Assembly (NCBI GenBank): GCA_012518185.1
Contig: JAAYTA010000035.1
Span: 1 to 37,289 of the forward strand
Direction of reading: 5' to 3'
DNA: 37,289 bases
Source: Methanobacteriota archaeon
GTDB taxonomy: Archaea; Thermoplasmatota; Thermoplasmata; Methanomassiliicoccales; Methanomassiliicoccaceae
The notes under the pieces are model-generated. The model saw only the letters and a list, made by a program, of their open reading frames with translations, did not search any database and was not told the origin of the DNA. Position numbers and translations under genes: made by a program. Numbering within the stretch: position 1 is the stretch's first letter; each line of letters opens with the position of its first letter. This document shows, one piece after another, positions 15,763 to 23,445 of this stretch.

Positions 15763-16542
15763 ATGGTTCGATCCAGCGAGTTCCCTGAAGAAGCTGAACT
15801 TGTAGTCTGCACTGTCCAGAACGTCAGGAACTTCGGGGCCTTCGTCACCCTTGACGAATACGGTGGAAAGGAGGGCTTCATCCATATCCGAGATGTAGCG
15901 ACGGGCTGGGTAAAGTACATAAGAGATTATGTGCGCGAAGGGCAGAAGATCGTGTGCAAGGTGTTAGGTGTCGATTCATCCAAAGGGCATATCGACCTAT
16001 CTCTGAAATCCGTCAATGAGCATCAAAGACGGGAAAAAATCCAGGAATGGAAGAATGAGAACAAGGCCGAGAAGCTTATGGAGATATTGGCAGAGCGATT
16101 AGGTAAGGAACTCATCGCCTTGTACGAAGAATTTGGTTACGATCTTATGAGTACTTATGGTACTCTATTCGGAGCATTTGAACAGGTGGCTGCTCATCCA
16201 GAAACTCTAGAAGAAGAAGAGTTTTCAGGAGAGTGGATGGATGCATTCATCGAGGTAGCAAAAGAGAACGTTACTCCGCCACATGTACAAATTGATGGGT
16301 ACCTAGAATTAATATGTCCAGAACCCGATGGAGTCGATAAGATTCGGGAAGCCTTATTGAAAGGTGAGGCCTCAAGTAATAGGGCTAAGATACAATACAT
16401 AGGTGCTCCAAGATATCGTGTCGTCATCACGGCACCTGATTACAAAACTGCTGAAGAGGATTTGAAAGACGTTACCGCAGCAGTTATTGAGAAAATGGAA
16501 GAGTGCGAAGGAAGTGCAGTATTCCATAGAGAAGGTAGGTAA
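15763..16542 (+). CDS. eif2a: translation initiation factor 2 subunit alpha
   Basis: 259 residues, standard for archaea. There is an S1 OB-fold domain (about 10-85, 'VQNVRNFGAFVTLDEYGGKE'), a helical middle (about 90-170) and an alpha/beta C-terminal domain that binds the gamma subunit. The factor belongs to the heterotrimer that delivers initiator Met-tRNA. It starts 2 bases after the S27e stop. The first third is visibly richer in G+C and G/C-ending codons than the rest (see findings). Confidence 0.95.
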   Translation: MVRSSEFPEEAELVVCTVQNVRNFGAFVTLDEYGGKEGFIHIRDVATGWVKYIRDYVREGQKIVCKVLGVDSSKGHIDLSLKSVNEHQRREKIQEWKNENKAEKLMEILAERLGKELIALYEEFGYDLMSTYGTLFGAFEQVAAHPETLEEEEFSGEWMDAFIEVAKENVTPPHVQIDGYLELICPEPDGVDKIREALLKGEASSNRAKIQYIGAPRYRVVITAPDYKTAEEDLKDVTAAVIEKMEECEGSAVFHREGR

Positions 16543-16601
16543 ACTCACGCCTACTTCTCTCAATCCGAGCATTGCGTCAGATCTTACGGAAGGATTAAGA
16601 G

Positions 16602-16772
16602 ATGCGAACGTCGTTAAGAAAATGTCCTAGATGCATTAGGTATACACTTAAAGAACAATGTATGTCATGCAATATAAGGACCGATGTACCTATCCCGCCC
16701 CGGTATTCTCCGGAGGATAGATATGGAAAATATAGGAGAAGGTTGAGAAAGGAGAGCGAGAGACATGGATAA
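16602..16772 (+). CDS. nop10: Nop10, H/ACA ribonucleoprotein subunit
   Basis: 56 residues. The zinc ribbon is formed by KCPRC (8-11) and QCMSC (20-23), followed by the family's 'PIPPRYSPEDRYGKYRR' segment and a basic tail. Nop10 binds the pseudouridine synthase Cbf5 in H/ACA particles. It is the usual gene after eIF2-alpha. Its end overlaps the PAC2 gene start by 8 bases. Confidence 0.95.
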   Translation: MRTSLRKCPRCIRYTLKEQCMSCNIRTDVPIPPRYSPEDRYGKYRRRLRKESERHG

Positions 16773-17523
16773 AATAATGATCGTATATACCGAGGAGCCG
16801 GTGCTGGATAATCCCATCCTTGTCGAGGGGCTCCCCGGAGTGGGCAACGTAGGTAAATTAGCTGCAGAACACCTTCTCGATCAGATTGATGCTGTTAAAT
16901 TCGCTGATATATATTCGGTGCATTTCCCACCTCAGGTAGTGGTGGATGATGAGGGTGTCGCTAAACTTGTCAATAATGAACTATATTACTCAAAATCTGA
17001 TGGAGATCGTCCTGATCTGATCATAATGGTGGGAGATTACCAGGGCCTCACACCTGAAGGACAATACTACATATCTGATGCAATATTGGGCATTGCTGCT
17101 AAATTCAATGTATCGCTAATATTCACTCTTGGCGGATATGGTATCGGTAAGATGGTAGAGGCTCCGCGGGTGCTTGGTGCTGCCACCTCCATGGAGTTAG
17201 TAGAAGATATGAAAGAAAAAGGAGTTATCTTCTCTAAGGGTGAGCCTGGATCAGGCATTGTAGGAGCTAGTGGGTTACTGCTAGGTCTGGGGAAGATAAA
17301 GGGCCAGAACGCTGTATGCCTGATGGGAGAAACTTCTGGATACTTCGTCGATCCTAAAGGTGCCGAAGCTGTGCTTCGAATCTTAGCTAATATATTGAAA
17401 GTCCAAATAGATTTCTCAGAGCTTGAGACAAAGGCAGAACAGATAGATCTCATCACTTCCAAGCTGAAGGAAGCTGAGACTCCAGTGGAGCCTCAGAGAG
17501 AGGATCTAGGATATATTGGCTGA
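16765..17523 (+). CDS. PAC2-family protein (proteasome assembly chaperone 2-like)
   Basis: 252 residues with the COG2047/PAC2 core: 'PILVEGLPGVGNVGKLAAEHL' at the N-terminus (split: ILVEGLPGVG, then VGKLAAEHL), 'DLIIMVGDYQGLT' near 88, 'TLGGYGIGK' near 124 and 'GASGLLLGLGK' near 167. Archaeal members are linked to proteasome assembly by similarity, but direct evidence is thin. It is the last gene of the ribosomal operon. The 5' end is GC-rich compared with the rest. Confidence 0.88.
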   Translation: MDKIMIVYTEEPVLDNPILVEGLPGVGNVGKLAAEHLLDQIDAVKFADIYSVHFPPQVVVDDEGVAKLVNNELYYSKSDGDRPDLIIMVGDYQGLTPEGQYYISDAILGIAAKFNVSLIFTLGGYGIGKMVEAPRVLGAATSMELVEDMKEKGVIFSKGEPGSGIVGASGLLLGLGKIKGQNAVCLMGETSGYFVDPKGAEAVLRILANILKVQIDFSELETKAEQIDLITSKLKEAETPVEPQREDLGYIG

Positions 17524-17655
17524 TCGTTTTACAAACCCTTTCATTTTTAAATATTTCTAATATATCATATTTACTAGCATTAATTGTACATTGATTGTGA
17601 AAATGCGAGGAGGTTGAACGGGTCTTGAAGTGCACCCCATCCCATTCTAACAGCC

Positions 17656-17952
17656 CTATTTCTTCAAATATTCTTCTCGAAATATCTCCATGGTAGCGAG
17701 GGCTTTTTCAGCCTCCTCTATTTTCTTAACTTTATCCATTACAATGTCGACCCGCTCATAGATGAGATCCCTAACAGCTGCTCTGATGGCCTCAGAGCGA
17801 GACGGGAAGTCATCAAGCTCGACTAAGAAGTCCAGTGCCCGAATATATCGTCTAGGAATACGTATTGTAACCTTTTCTAACTCTGGCCCTTCCATTCTCG
17901 CACCATAGTGACAAGAGAGGTCGTTCCGACCCTTTTTGTCGGACAACATCAT
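17656..17952 (-). CDS. ribbon-helix-helix (CopG-type) transcription regulator
   Basis: Up to 98 residues. The RHH motif is 'EKVTIRIPRRYIRALDFL' (beta strand and first helix) followed by 'FPSRSEAIRAAVRDLIYE' (second helix); a charged helical tail follows. Dimeric RHH proteins bind operators through the strand. The start is uncertain: tandem ATGs at 17952/17949, or an ATG at 17892 behind a GGTG site that would trim a 20-residue leader containing one Cys and one His. It is read alone, between the PAC2 gene (convergent) and tRNA-Tyr. It ends with TAG. Confidence 0.8.
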   Translation of the reverse strand: MMLSDKKGRNDLSCHYGARMEGPELEKVTIRIPRRYIRALDFLVELDDFPSRSEAIRAAVRDLIYERVDIVMDKVKKIEEAEKALATMEIFREEYLKK

Positions 17953-18056
17953 GTTCCCATGAATATATAATAACTAGTAAAAGAGTATTAAGGGTGCTAA
18001 ATAGAATTTTTAGAGTGGTGCAGATCATTAATGTAGGGCATGCAATAGGTAAGGTC

Positions 18057-18063
18057 TAAATAC
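18057..18063 (+). promoter_or_regulatory. TATA box of tRNA-Tyr
   Basis: TAAATAC about 27 bases before the first tRNA base at 18088, the archaeal spacing for initiation at or close to the mature 5' end. Confidence 0.45.
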
Positions 18064-18087
18064 ACTATCCACATTACAAGGGTCGCC

Positions 18088-18200
18088 CCCACCTTAGCTC
18101 AGTCTGGCTAGAGCGGCTGACTGTAGTGGGTTACCGGTCATTCCGGTTCTCAGCCGCCGATATCAGCAGGCCCCCGGTTCAAATCCGGGAGGTGGGACCA
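18088..18200 (+). tRNA. tRNA-Tyr (GTA) with a 35-nt intron
   Basis: The acceptor CCCACCT (18088-18094) pairs fully with AGGTGGG (18190-18196), then A73 and an encoded CCA (18198-18200). The D stem is GCTC/GAGC, the anticodon stem GCTGA (18116-18120)/TCAGC (18163-18167), the variable loop AGGCC, and the T arm CCCGG-TTCAAAT-CCGGG (18173-18189). The mature anticodon loop CTGTAGA has anticodon GTA at 18123-18125. The C1-G72 pair is the archaeal tyrosine identity element. The intron at 18127-18161 interrupts positions 37/38, the usual archaeal site, and contains the hairpin ACCGG-TCATT-CCGGT. The exact splice sites could shift slightly because a textbook bulge-helix-bulge is not obvious. Confidence 0.93.
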
Positions 18201-18262
18201 TTATATTTTAAAATACAATATTTAGCTATATCAGTGTGTGATTGATATGCATCAATGGATGA

Positions 18263-19546
18263 TTAGCTTAGCAATTTTCGAACTGCTTCCTCACTATCGG
18301 CTAATATTTTCTCCTCATCAACAGTTGTCATGCGACGATCTTTAACTACAATTTTTCCATCACATAATACTGTCTTAACATCGGCTCCACAAGCTGAATA
18401 AATTATATTGGAGACAATATTCTCAATTCGCATAGGCCTAAGGTTAGGAGATTTGCCATTCATTATGACTACATCGGCCCGTTTACCTGCCTCAATCGAG
18501 CCTAATTGATCATCCATTCGAATAGCTTTGGCACCACCAATTGTAGCCATATCTAGAGTCTGCTGAGCAGGGAGGATGGTAGGATCCCATCTATTAGATT
18601 TTTGCAGAAGAGACAGTAATCTCATCTCCCTGAACATATCTAAGCAATTGTTAGTGGTTGATCCATCAGTGCCTATAGATACAGTGACATTGTGTTGGAG
18701 CATTTCTGGTATAGGAGCCACTCCTCCAGTGGCAAGCTTCATATTAGATGCTGGACAAGTCGATACTTTAACTCCATTTTGAGCAAGCTGCTTGATTTCA
18801 TTGATAGTTAGCCAAGCAGAATGTGCAGCTAAACAGTGATCATTTAAGAAATCAATGCTAGCTAAATAATCAGCAGGTCTTCTGCCTTCCTTCTTCTTGC
18901 AATCCGCTACTTCTTTTCTAGTCTCAGATAAATGAAATGTCATTAACAGATCATTCTCCAACGCATATTCTTTCGCGCCAAGGAACGTTTCAGTTGAGCA
19001 TACATAAACTCCCTGTAATCCTAAAGCGGGCATAATACGCGCATGCTTCTTGTAATCACGATGGAATCTCTTAGCATTGTCTAAAGGAGTTCCTGATTGC
19101 GTAGTATATTGAGTATCTAAAATGGCCCATCCAAGGACACCTCGTATACCTGTCTCCTCCACAGATCTAGCAATCACATCTTGAGAATAATACAAGTCAA
19201 CAAAAGTAGTAGTTCCAGTTAGAAGCATTTCCATGCAGCCTTGCCGTGCTCCGGCTAAGATGTCTACTTTAGTGCGCTTTGCATCAATGTCAAAGCTCTT
19301 ATCTAGAAACTTATCAAATGTTAAGTCATCTATCTGCCCTTTTAACAAGGACATGGATACATGCGAATGCGTATTAATTAAGCCGGGAATAATGACGTCA
19401 CCAGTAGCATCTATCTCTATATCTCCAGATTCTCTGACATTTCCTACATGGATAATGCGTCCATTATCTATCAGTATATCTCCCTTAATAATGTCACGTG
19501 ATTTATTCTGAGTAACTACATAGGCATTTCTGATGACGATACTCAT
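18263..19546 (-). CDS. amidohydrolase of the MTA/SAH / 5'-deoxyadenosine deaminase family
   Basis: 427 residues. It has the metal site of the TRZ/ATZ amidohydrolases: 'NTHSHVSMSLLKG' near 60-70, 'TFHLSE' near 200, 'AAHSAW' near 237 and 'IGTDGSTTNN' near 285. In methanogens this group includes DadD and deaminates 5'-deoxyadenosine, S-adenosylhomocysteine or methylthioadenosine to recycle radical-SAM and methylation by-products. Which of these is the main substrate cannot be told. I chose the ATG at 19546 over the TTG at 19558 because the TATATAAT box at 19572-19579 predicts a leaderless start there. It diverges from the metallo-hydrolase gene. Confidence 0.85.
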   Translation of the reverse strand: MSIVIRNAYVVTQNKSRDIIKGDILIDNGRIIHVGNVRESGDIEIDATGDVIIPGLINTHSHVSMSLLKGQIDDLTFDKFLDKSFDIDAKRTKVDILAGARQGCMEMLLTGTTTFVDLYYSQDVIARSVEETGIRGVLGWAILDTQYTTQSGTPLDNAKRFHRDYKKHARIMPALGLQGVYVCSTETFLGAKEYALENDLLMTFHLSETRKEVADCKKKEGRRPADYLASIDFLNDHCLAAHSAWLTINEIKQLAQNGVKVSTCPASNMKLATGGVAPIPEMLQHNVTVSIGTDGSTTNNCLDMFREMRLLSLLQKSNRWDPTILPAQQTLDMATIGGAKAIRMDDQLGSIEAGKRADVVIMNGKSPNLRPMRIENIVSNIIYSACGADVKTVLCDGKIVVKDRRMTTVDEEKILADSEEAVRKLLS

Positions 19547-19571
19547 ATTCTTCGCCAATGCTTATGATCCG

Positions 19572-19579
19572 TATATAAT
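19572..19579 (-). promoter_or_regulatory. TATA box of the amidohydrolase gene
   Basis: In minus-strand sense ATTATATA is centred about 28 bases before the ATG at 19546, pointing to a leaderless message. The half-site CGCCAAT (19553-19559), identical to the arm of the operator at 12967-12987, lies between box and start. Confidence 0.45.
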
Positions 19580-19668
19580 TCTACCATCGCGAAAATTTTG
19601 AAAAGTTACACTTAATTGATCATGTTATGTAATTGGAAATATATCAAATATCGAATTGGATGAGTGAT

Positions 19669-19710
19669 ATGTGCAGTAAATGTAGAGTAGTGGCCAGATT
19701 ATTAGGTTGA
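19669..19710 (+). CDS. possible 13-residue leader peptide with a CxxC motif
   Basis: ATG at 19669 opens MCSKCRVVARLLG and stops with TGA 4 bases before the metallo-hydrolase start. A TATA-like AAATATAT at 19637-19644 would begin transcription at about this ATG, so the peptide would be the first thing translated. An in-frame ATG at 19660 adds three residues. It may be a regulatory uORF or chance; no family is recognised. Confidence 0.25.
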   Translation: MCSKCRVVARLLG

Positions 19711-19714
19711 AGCG

Positions 19715-20506
19715 ATGAGTGATATTACATTTCTAGGGACAGGAGGTGGTCGCTATGCTACTATATACCAAATGCGAGCCACCGGCGGAATATATATCAA
19801 AGATCTAGGGCGCTTACATCTTGATCCCGGTCCATCAGCTCTTTACGGTATGAAGGCATTATCTATTGATCCCGCTCTTACAGATTGCATATTAGTATCA
19901 CATTGCCACCCTGATCATTATGCCGATGCAGAGATGTTGGTGGAGGGCATGACACGAGGAGGTTATCGTCGAAATGGTAAGTTGATAAGTACATGCTCAG
20001 TTCTGAGAGGAAATGACAAGTTTTCACAAGCCATCTCTAATTATCACCAATCATTACCTGAGGAAGTTATCAGCGTAATCCCAGGAGATAAACTGAATGC
20101 ATCTGGAATGACAATAAAAGTTACACCTACCATACATTCTGATCCAGACGGTGTGGGATTTAGATTCGAAACTAGATCAGGATCAATATCTTATGTAAGC
20201 GATAGTGAATTCGATGAGTCTCTAGTTCATTCACACAGGGATGCTAGAGTGCTCATTATCAACTTGACATGTAGTACTCAAACTAAGATACCAAGGCATA
20301 TGCATACTGAGGATGCTGCCAGACTCATAGCTGATATAGATCCAGAAGTTGCAGTTCTAACGCATTTTGGAGTTGGAGTGCTTGAGGAAGGAGTAGAAAA
20401 ACAGGTACGAATTATAGAGAATGAATCAAAAGTTCATACAATAGCAGCTAATGATTTCATGACCATAAGTGTCGATGAAGATATTACTTTACAGCGCGCT
20501 GAATAG
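19715..20506 (+). CDS. metallo-beta-lactamase-fold hydrolase
   Basis: 263 residues. The zinc motif HCHPDH ('VSHCHPDHYADAE') lies near residues 62-69, with later His/Asp ligands in 'TPTIHSDPDGVGF', 'SYVSDSEF' and 'VAVLTHFG'. The size and sequence fit the RNase Z/PhnP-like branch without extra domains, and related genes are common in methanogens. Substrate unknown. It is about 80 bases upstream of the GTPase-RamA operon on the same strand, but the GTPase gene has its own TATA box, so the functional link is only positional. It ends with TAG. Confidence 0.78.
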   Translation: MSDITFLGTGGGRYATIYQMRATGGIYIKDLGRLHLDPGPSALYGMKALSIDPALTDCILVSHCHPDHYADAEMLVEGMTRGGYRRNGKLISTCSVLRGNDKFSQAISNYHQSLPEEVISVIPGDKLNASGMTIKVTPTIHSDPDGVGFRFETRSGSISYVSDSEFDESLVHSHRDARVLIINLTCSTQTKIPRHMHTEDAARLIADIDPEVAVLTHFGVGVLEEGVEKQVRIIENESKVHTIAANDFMTISVDEDITLQRAE

Positions 20507-20554
20507 TACCTACTTATCTATCAGTATGTGATGTATTCTACTATTAGACAAAGG

Positions 20555-20564
20555 TATTATATTT
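20555..20564 (+). promoter_or_regulatory. TATA box of the GTPase-RamA operon
   Basis: TATTATATTT is centred about 27 bases before the ATG at 20587, which marks a promoter separate from the metallo-hydrolase gene and a leaderless first gene. Confidence 0.5.
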
Positions 20565-20586
20565 TTCCCGATGTCTCAAAAGATTG

Positions 20587-21183
20587 ATGATAGTATGTCA
20601 GTTGGCTGGTTTCCTAGGAAGTGGTAAGACTACTTTGTTAATCCGCCTAGGCACCTTCCTTGGCAATGCTGGAAGAAGAGTTGCCATAATTGTTAATGAA
20701 ATTGGGGAGATCGGAGTAGATGGAGCAGTGATTGAATCAGATGGAATGAAAAGTATTGAGTTGACTGAGGGGTGCATATGTTGTACACTATCAGGAAGTC
20801 TCCAAAATACACTTAGGCAGATTGCCAGAGAGTTTGCTCCCGATATTATTATGATAGAGCCGACTGGACTCGCCCTCCCTACTAAGATCAAACAGATTGT
20901 GCGTACGTCGATGATTGGAGAGGATCGGACATTTACTATCTGTCTTATCGATGCTTTTCGTGCGAGAAAACTCTTTGATGAAGCTGGTACATTTTTAACC
21001 CGACAGATGGAGGGATCAGATATAATTGTGGTCAATAAGGTAGATCTAGTATCTCATGATGACAAGGAATATGTAAAGAATCTTGTTAGGTACATTTCTC
21101 CATCCACACCCTTAGTATTCATTTCTGCACGTGATGGACAAGGAATCGATGAAGTGGTTAGTCTATTGGAGGAAGCTCTGTGA
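20587..21183 (+). CDS. G3E-family (CobW/HypB-like, COG0523) GTPase without C-terminal domain
   Basis: 198 residues. Walker A is GFLGSGKTT (8-16), the metal-binding GCICC motif of the COG0523 branch lies at 62-66, 'EPTG' (91-94) is the switch/Walker B region and NKVD (150-153) the guanine-specificity motif. G3E GTPases are metallochaperones or gatekeepers for metal and cobalamin enzymes (CobW, HypB, UreG, MeaB). COG0523 proteins normally carry a further CobW_C domain; here the protein ends after the G domain. It is the first gene of a tight operon with an unknown protein (GTGA overlap) and RamA, so a role in loading or activating corrinoid proteins is a reasonable inference. The ATG at 20587 is preferred over the TTG at 20584. 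Confidence 0.88.
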   Translation: MIVCQLAGFLGSGKTTLLIRLGTFLGNAGRRVAIIVNEIGEIGVDGAVIESDGMKSIELTEGCICCTLSGSLQNTLRQIAREFAPDIIMIEPTGLALPTKIKQIVRTSMIGEDRTFTICLIDAFRARKLFDEAGTFLTRQMEGSDIIVVNKVDLVSHDDKEYVKNLVRYISPSTPLVFISARDGQGIDEVVSLLEEAL

Positions 21184-21578
21184 ATGACGATACTAAGGAA
21201 GAAGCGCATGCTGGTTCCTTTGGATTGAGACTCGCATTCAAGTCAACAGGTATTGAACGTAAAGAGCTCAATAATCTGATGACTGGAACTATTCTTTCAT
21301 TGGGAAAAGATATTGATGATTATGGGAAAACTTTAATTGGACATATAAAGGCCTTCATTTCAGTACCAGGCGGATCTTTGCGAATAAATATGGTTGATTT
21401 GAAGATTGGTCCAGAGACAGACGATCGTTTACCCGAGGGGAATATATCTGAGGGAGAAATTAGACTCATGGTTGCTGCAATTGGCATAAGCGATAAGGAA
21501 TTGAAGAGATTGTCTCAAAAAAGCTTGGAACCCATGAGCCGCATGTTAAGATTAGAAGTTCAAACACATGAGCACTGA
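21180..21578 (+). CDS. unknown 132-residue protein between the GTPase and RamA
   Basis: I do not recognise the family. It starts with GTG overlapping the GTPase stop and ends 9 bases before the RamA start, so it is firmly part of the operon. Soluble, acidic, no cysteine, no membrane segment. It has an alternating pattern compatible with alpha/beta folding: 'SFGLRLAFKSTGI', a helix with 'LNNLMTGTILSLGKDI', strands 'LIGHIKAFISVPGGSLRINMVDL', then two helices 'SEGEIRLMVAAIGI' and 'ELKRLSQKSLEPM'. It might supply what the short GTPase lacks, or bridge it to RamA. Confidence 0.75.
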   Translation: MNDDTKEEAHAGSFGLRLAFKSTGIERKELNNLMTGTILSLGKDIDDYGKTLIGHIKAFISVPGGSLRINMVDLKIGPETDDRLPEGNISEGEIRLMVAAIGISDKELKRLSQKSLEPMSRMLRLEVQTHEH

Positions 21579-21587
21579 TGTGGTACA

Positions 21588-23222
21588 ATGTATGGGATTG
21601 CAATAGATGTGGGAACGAGTGGCATGAGGATGCATGCGGTTGATCTTAATAATAAGCAGATAATCTCAACTGCTATCACTGTCCGCCATCCGGTTCCAGG
21701 AGCAAATGTAATGGACCATCTCACCTTTTGCATTGAAGTTGAGCAAGATCTAGCAAATAGGCTCTTGATAGATACTGCAAATAAGCTTACTAAATTATTA
21801 GATATTGATACATCAAAAGTAGAGAGAGTAGCAGTATGTGGGAACCCCATACAGTTATCTATATTCCAGAATATTGAAACTCGTGATCTAGCTTTTGCGG
21901 GTGAGACGGCACGTAGAGTGAGAGGTGTTGAAGTACAGAAAAGGGATGCTAGAGTCATAGATGCTATTGACTTAGGTCTAAATCTTCCTGAAAAGTGTCA
22001 ATTGTACGTGCCACCTGCCATTAAACATGAGATAGGGGCAGATGCACTGGCCATGATGTATAAGACGGGCCTATTAGATATGAAAGAGAATGCATTAGTC
22101 ACTGATTATGGCACAAATGCTGAAATGGCTCTTAAAGTAGGTGATAATATAATCACTGGCTCCGCTTCCGCAGGTCCAGCGATTGAGGGGCAGCATATTA
22201 AATCAGGAATGCTTGCATCTCCGGGCGCTATAAGTGACATCAATGGAAAGGATGAGTGGAGATGCACTGTACTTAATGATGATATTTTACCAATGCCTGG
22301 TGACACTGTTAGTCCTGATACTGGGACAATCATAGATGAGGGAGATATGCATGGTCGAGCATTAGGTATCACAGGCACAGGAGTTATCGCAGCTATAGCT
22401 GAAGGTTTGGACTCTGGACTTATTAAGATGCCTAGAGTTACTACATTCGATAAGAAACTTCATCTCCAAGATGGTGTCGTTCTTGAAGAGCATGATGTAG
22501 TAGAAGCAGCCAAGACATTCGGTGCAATGAGAGCTGGACATTTCACATTATTAGAGCATGCTGGATTAATGTTTGAAGAACTCGATATAATGTATATGAG
22601 TGGGGCATCCGGTACTTACGTGGATGCTCTGAAAGCTCGACGAGTGGGATTATTGCCCCCTACTTGCGATCAGATATATCAATTCGGTAACACCTCATTG
22701 GCGATGGCGCTAGATCTAATAAGGGATCCAGAATTACTGGATGAATTGCAAGTACTAGCTCAGAATATTAGAGCAAGTCATGTTATGTTTGCCTCGGATG
22801 AAGTCTTCGAGAAAGTGTTTATTCAAGAGCTAGCCTTTTGGACCGAGGGCATGCCTATGGAGGCATATAATATGATGTTGGAAGTCTCAGACCTGCAGCC
22901 TTTGCCACCTATTACTAAAGAGGCAAAAGTAACGCGAACTGTCATGAGAGATATACCAGATCTAGGTTATAAAGGTCTTAAAGTCCTTAGAGATATTGGA
23001 TTATATATCAGAGGAAGTTTCGAAGGATGCACTGGATGTGAAAAATGCGTCCAAGAATGTCCTGAAAATGCAATTAGGATCAGGCAGGGAGGAGTTCATG
23101 GCTTTGAATTAGAAGTCGCATCAGATCTGTGTAGCGGCACTGCCTGCATGCGCTGCCAGAGAGCTTGTCCACAAAAATGTTTCAAATTTCATGAGCTACA
23201 AAAGGGATTATTGAAAAGTTAA
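21588..23222 (+). CDS. ramA: methylamine methyltransferase corrinoid protein reductive activase (RamA-type)
   Basis: 544 residues, the length of Methanosarcina RamA (about 540). The body is an ASKHA-like ATPase of the RACo/RamA family ('IAIDVGTSGMRM' at the start, 'TDYGTNAEMAL' near 170, 'GITGTGVIAA' near 262, 'YMSGASGTYVDA' near 335). The C-terminus holds two [4Fe-4S] motifs: C481-C484-C487-C491-P and C515-C520-C523-C527-P. RamA uses ATP and low-potential electrons to return oxidised Co(II) corrinoid of methylamine methyltransferase systems to Co(I). Bacterial RACo proteins differ by having the iron-sulfur domain at the N-terminus. No methyltransferase or corrinoid protein gene lies in the window, so the partner must be elsewhere. 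Confidence 0.92.
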   Translation: MYGIAIDVGTSGMRMHAVDLNNKQIISTAITVRHPVPGANVMDHLTFCIEVEQDLANRLLIDTANKLTKLLDIDTSKVERVAVCGNPIQLSIFQNIETRDLAFAGETARRVRGVEVQKRDARVIDAIDLGLNLPEKCQLYVPPAIKHEIGADALAMMYKTGLLDMKENALVTDYGTNAEMALKVGDNIITGSASAGPAIEGQHIKSGMLASPGAISDINGKDEWRCTVLNDDILPMPGDTVSPDTGTIIDEGDMHGRALGITGTGVIAAIAEGLDSGLIKMPRVTTFDKKLHLQDGVVLEEHDVVEAAKTFGAMRAGHFTLLEHAGLMFEELDIMYMSGASGTYVDALKARRVGLLPPTCDQIYQFGNTSLAMALDLIRDPELLDELQVLAQNIRASHVMFASDEVFEKVFIQELAFWTEGMPMEAYNMMLEVSDLQPLPPITKEAKVTRTVMRDIPDLGYKGLKVLRDIGLYIRGSFEGCTGCEKCVQECPENAIRIRQGGVHGFELEVASDLCSGTACMRCQRACPQKCFKFHELQKGLLKS

Positions 23223-23413
23223 TGCATTAATCTTATATTGATGAGATGGTCAGATATAATATTCCATAATAGTAATGTTTTGATTGTCAAGAGATGGCAT
23301 GAGCTTGAATACCCTGAACAAATATCTTATTTAATAACATTTATGTTATATTCCAGAGAGCGCCATATAGTCGAAATAACACTATAGAAGACGCTTAAAG
23401 GCATAATAATGAG

Positions 23414-23421
23414 TTTATAAT
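23414..23421 (+). promoter_or_regulatory. TATA box directing transcription into the structured element
   Basis: TTTATAAT is centred near 23417, so transcription should begin near 23443-23446, exactly where the GTCCAGGGA arm starts. Confidence 0.5.
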
Positions 23422-23445
23422 TTGCGATTGCTGACTTATTTTGGT

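Noticed and set aside
18150-18172. Long variable arm (tRNA-Ser or tRNA-Leu) using the first TCAGC
   Set aside because: It would leave a 29-base anticodon loop; the tyrosine layout with a 37/38 intron, C1-G72 and a CTGTAGA loop fits fully.
20504-20586. Read-through of the metallo-hydrolase TAG as pyrrolysine
   Set aside because: The extension of about 26 codons crosses the TATA box of the next operon and the protein is already complete for its family.
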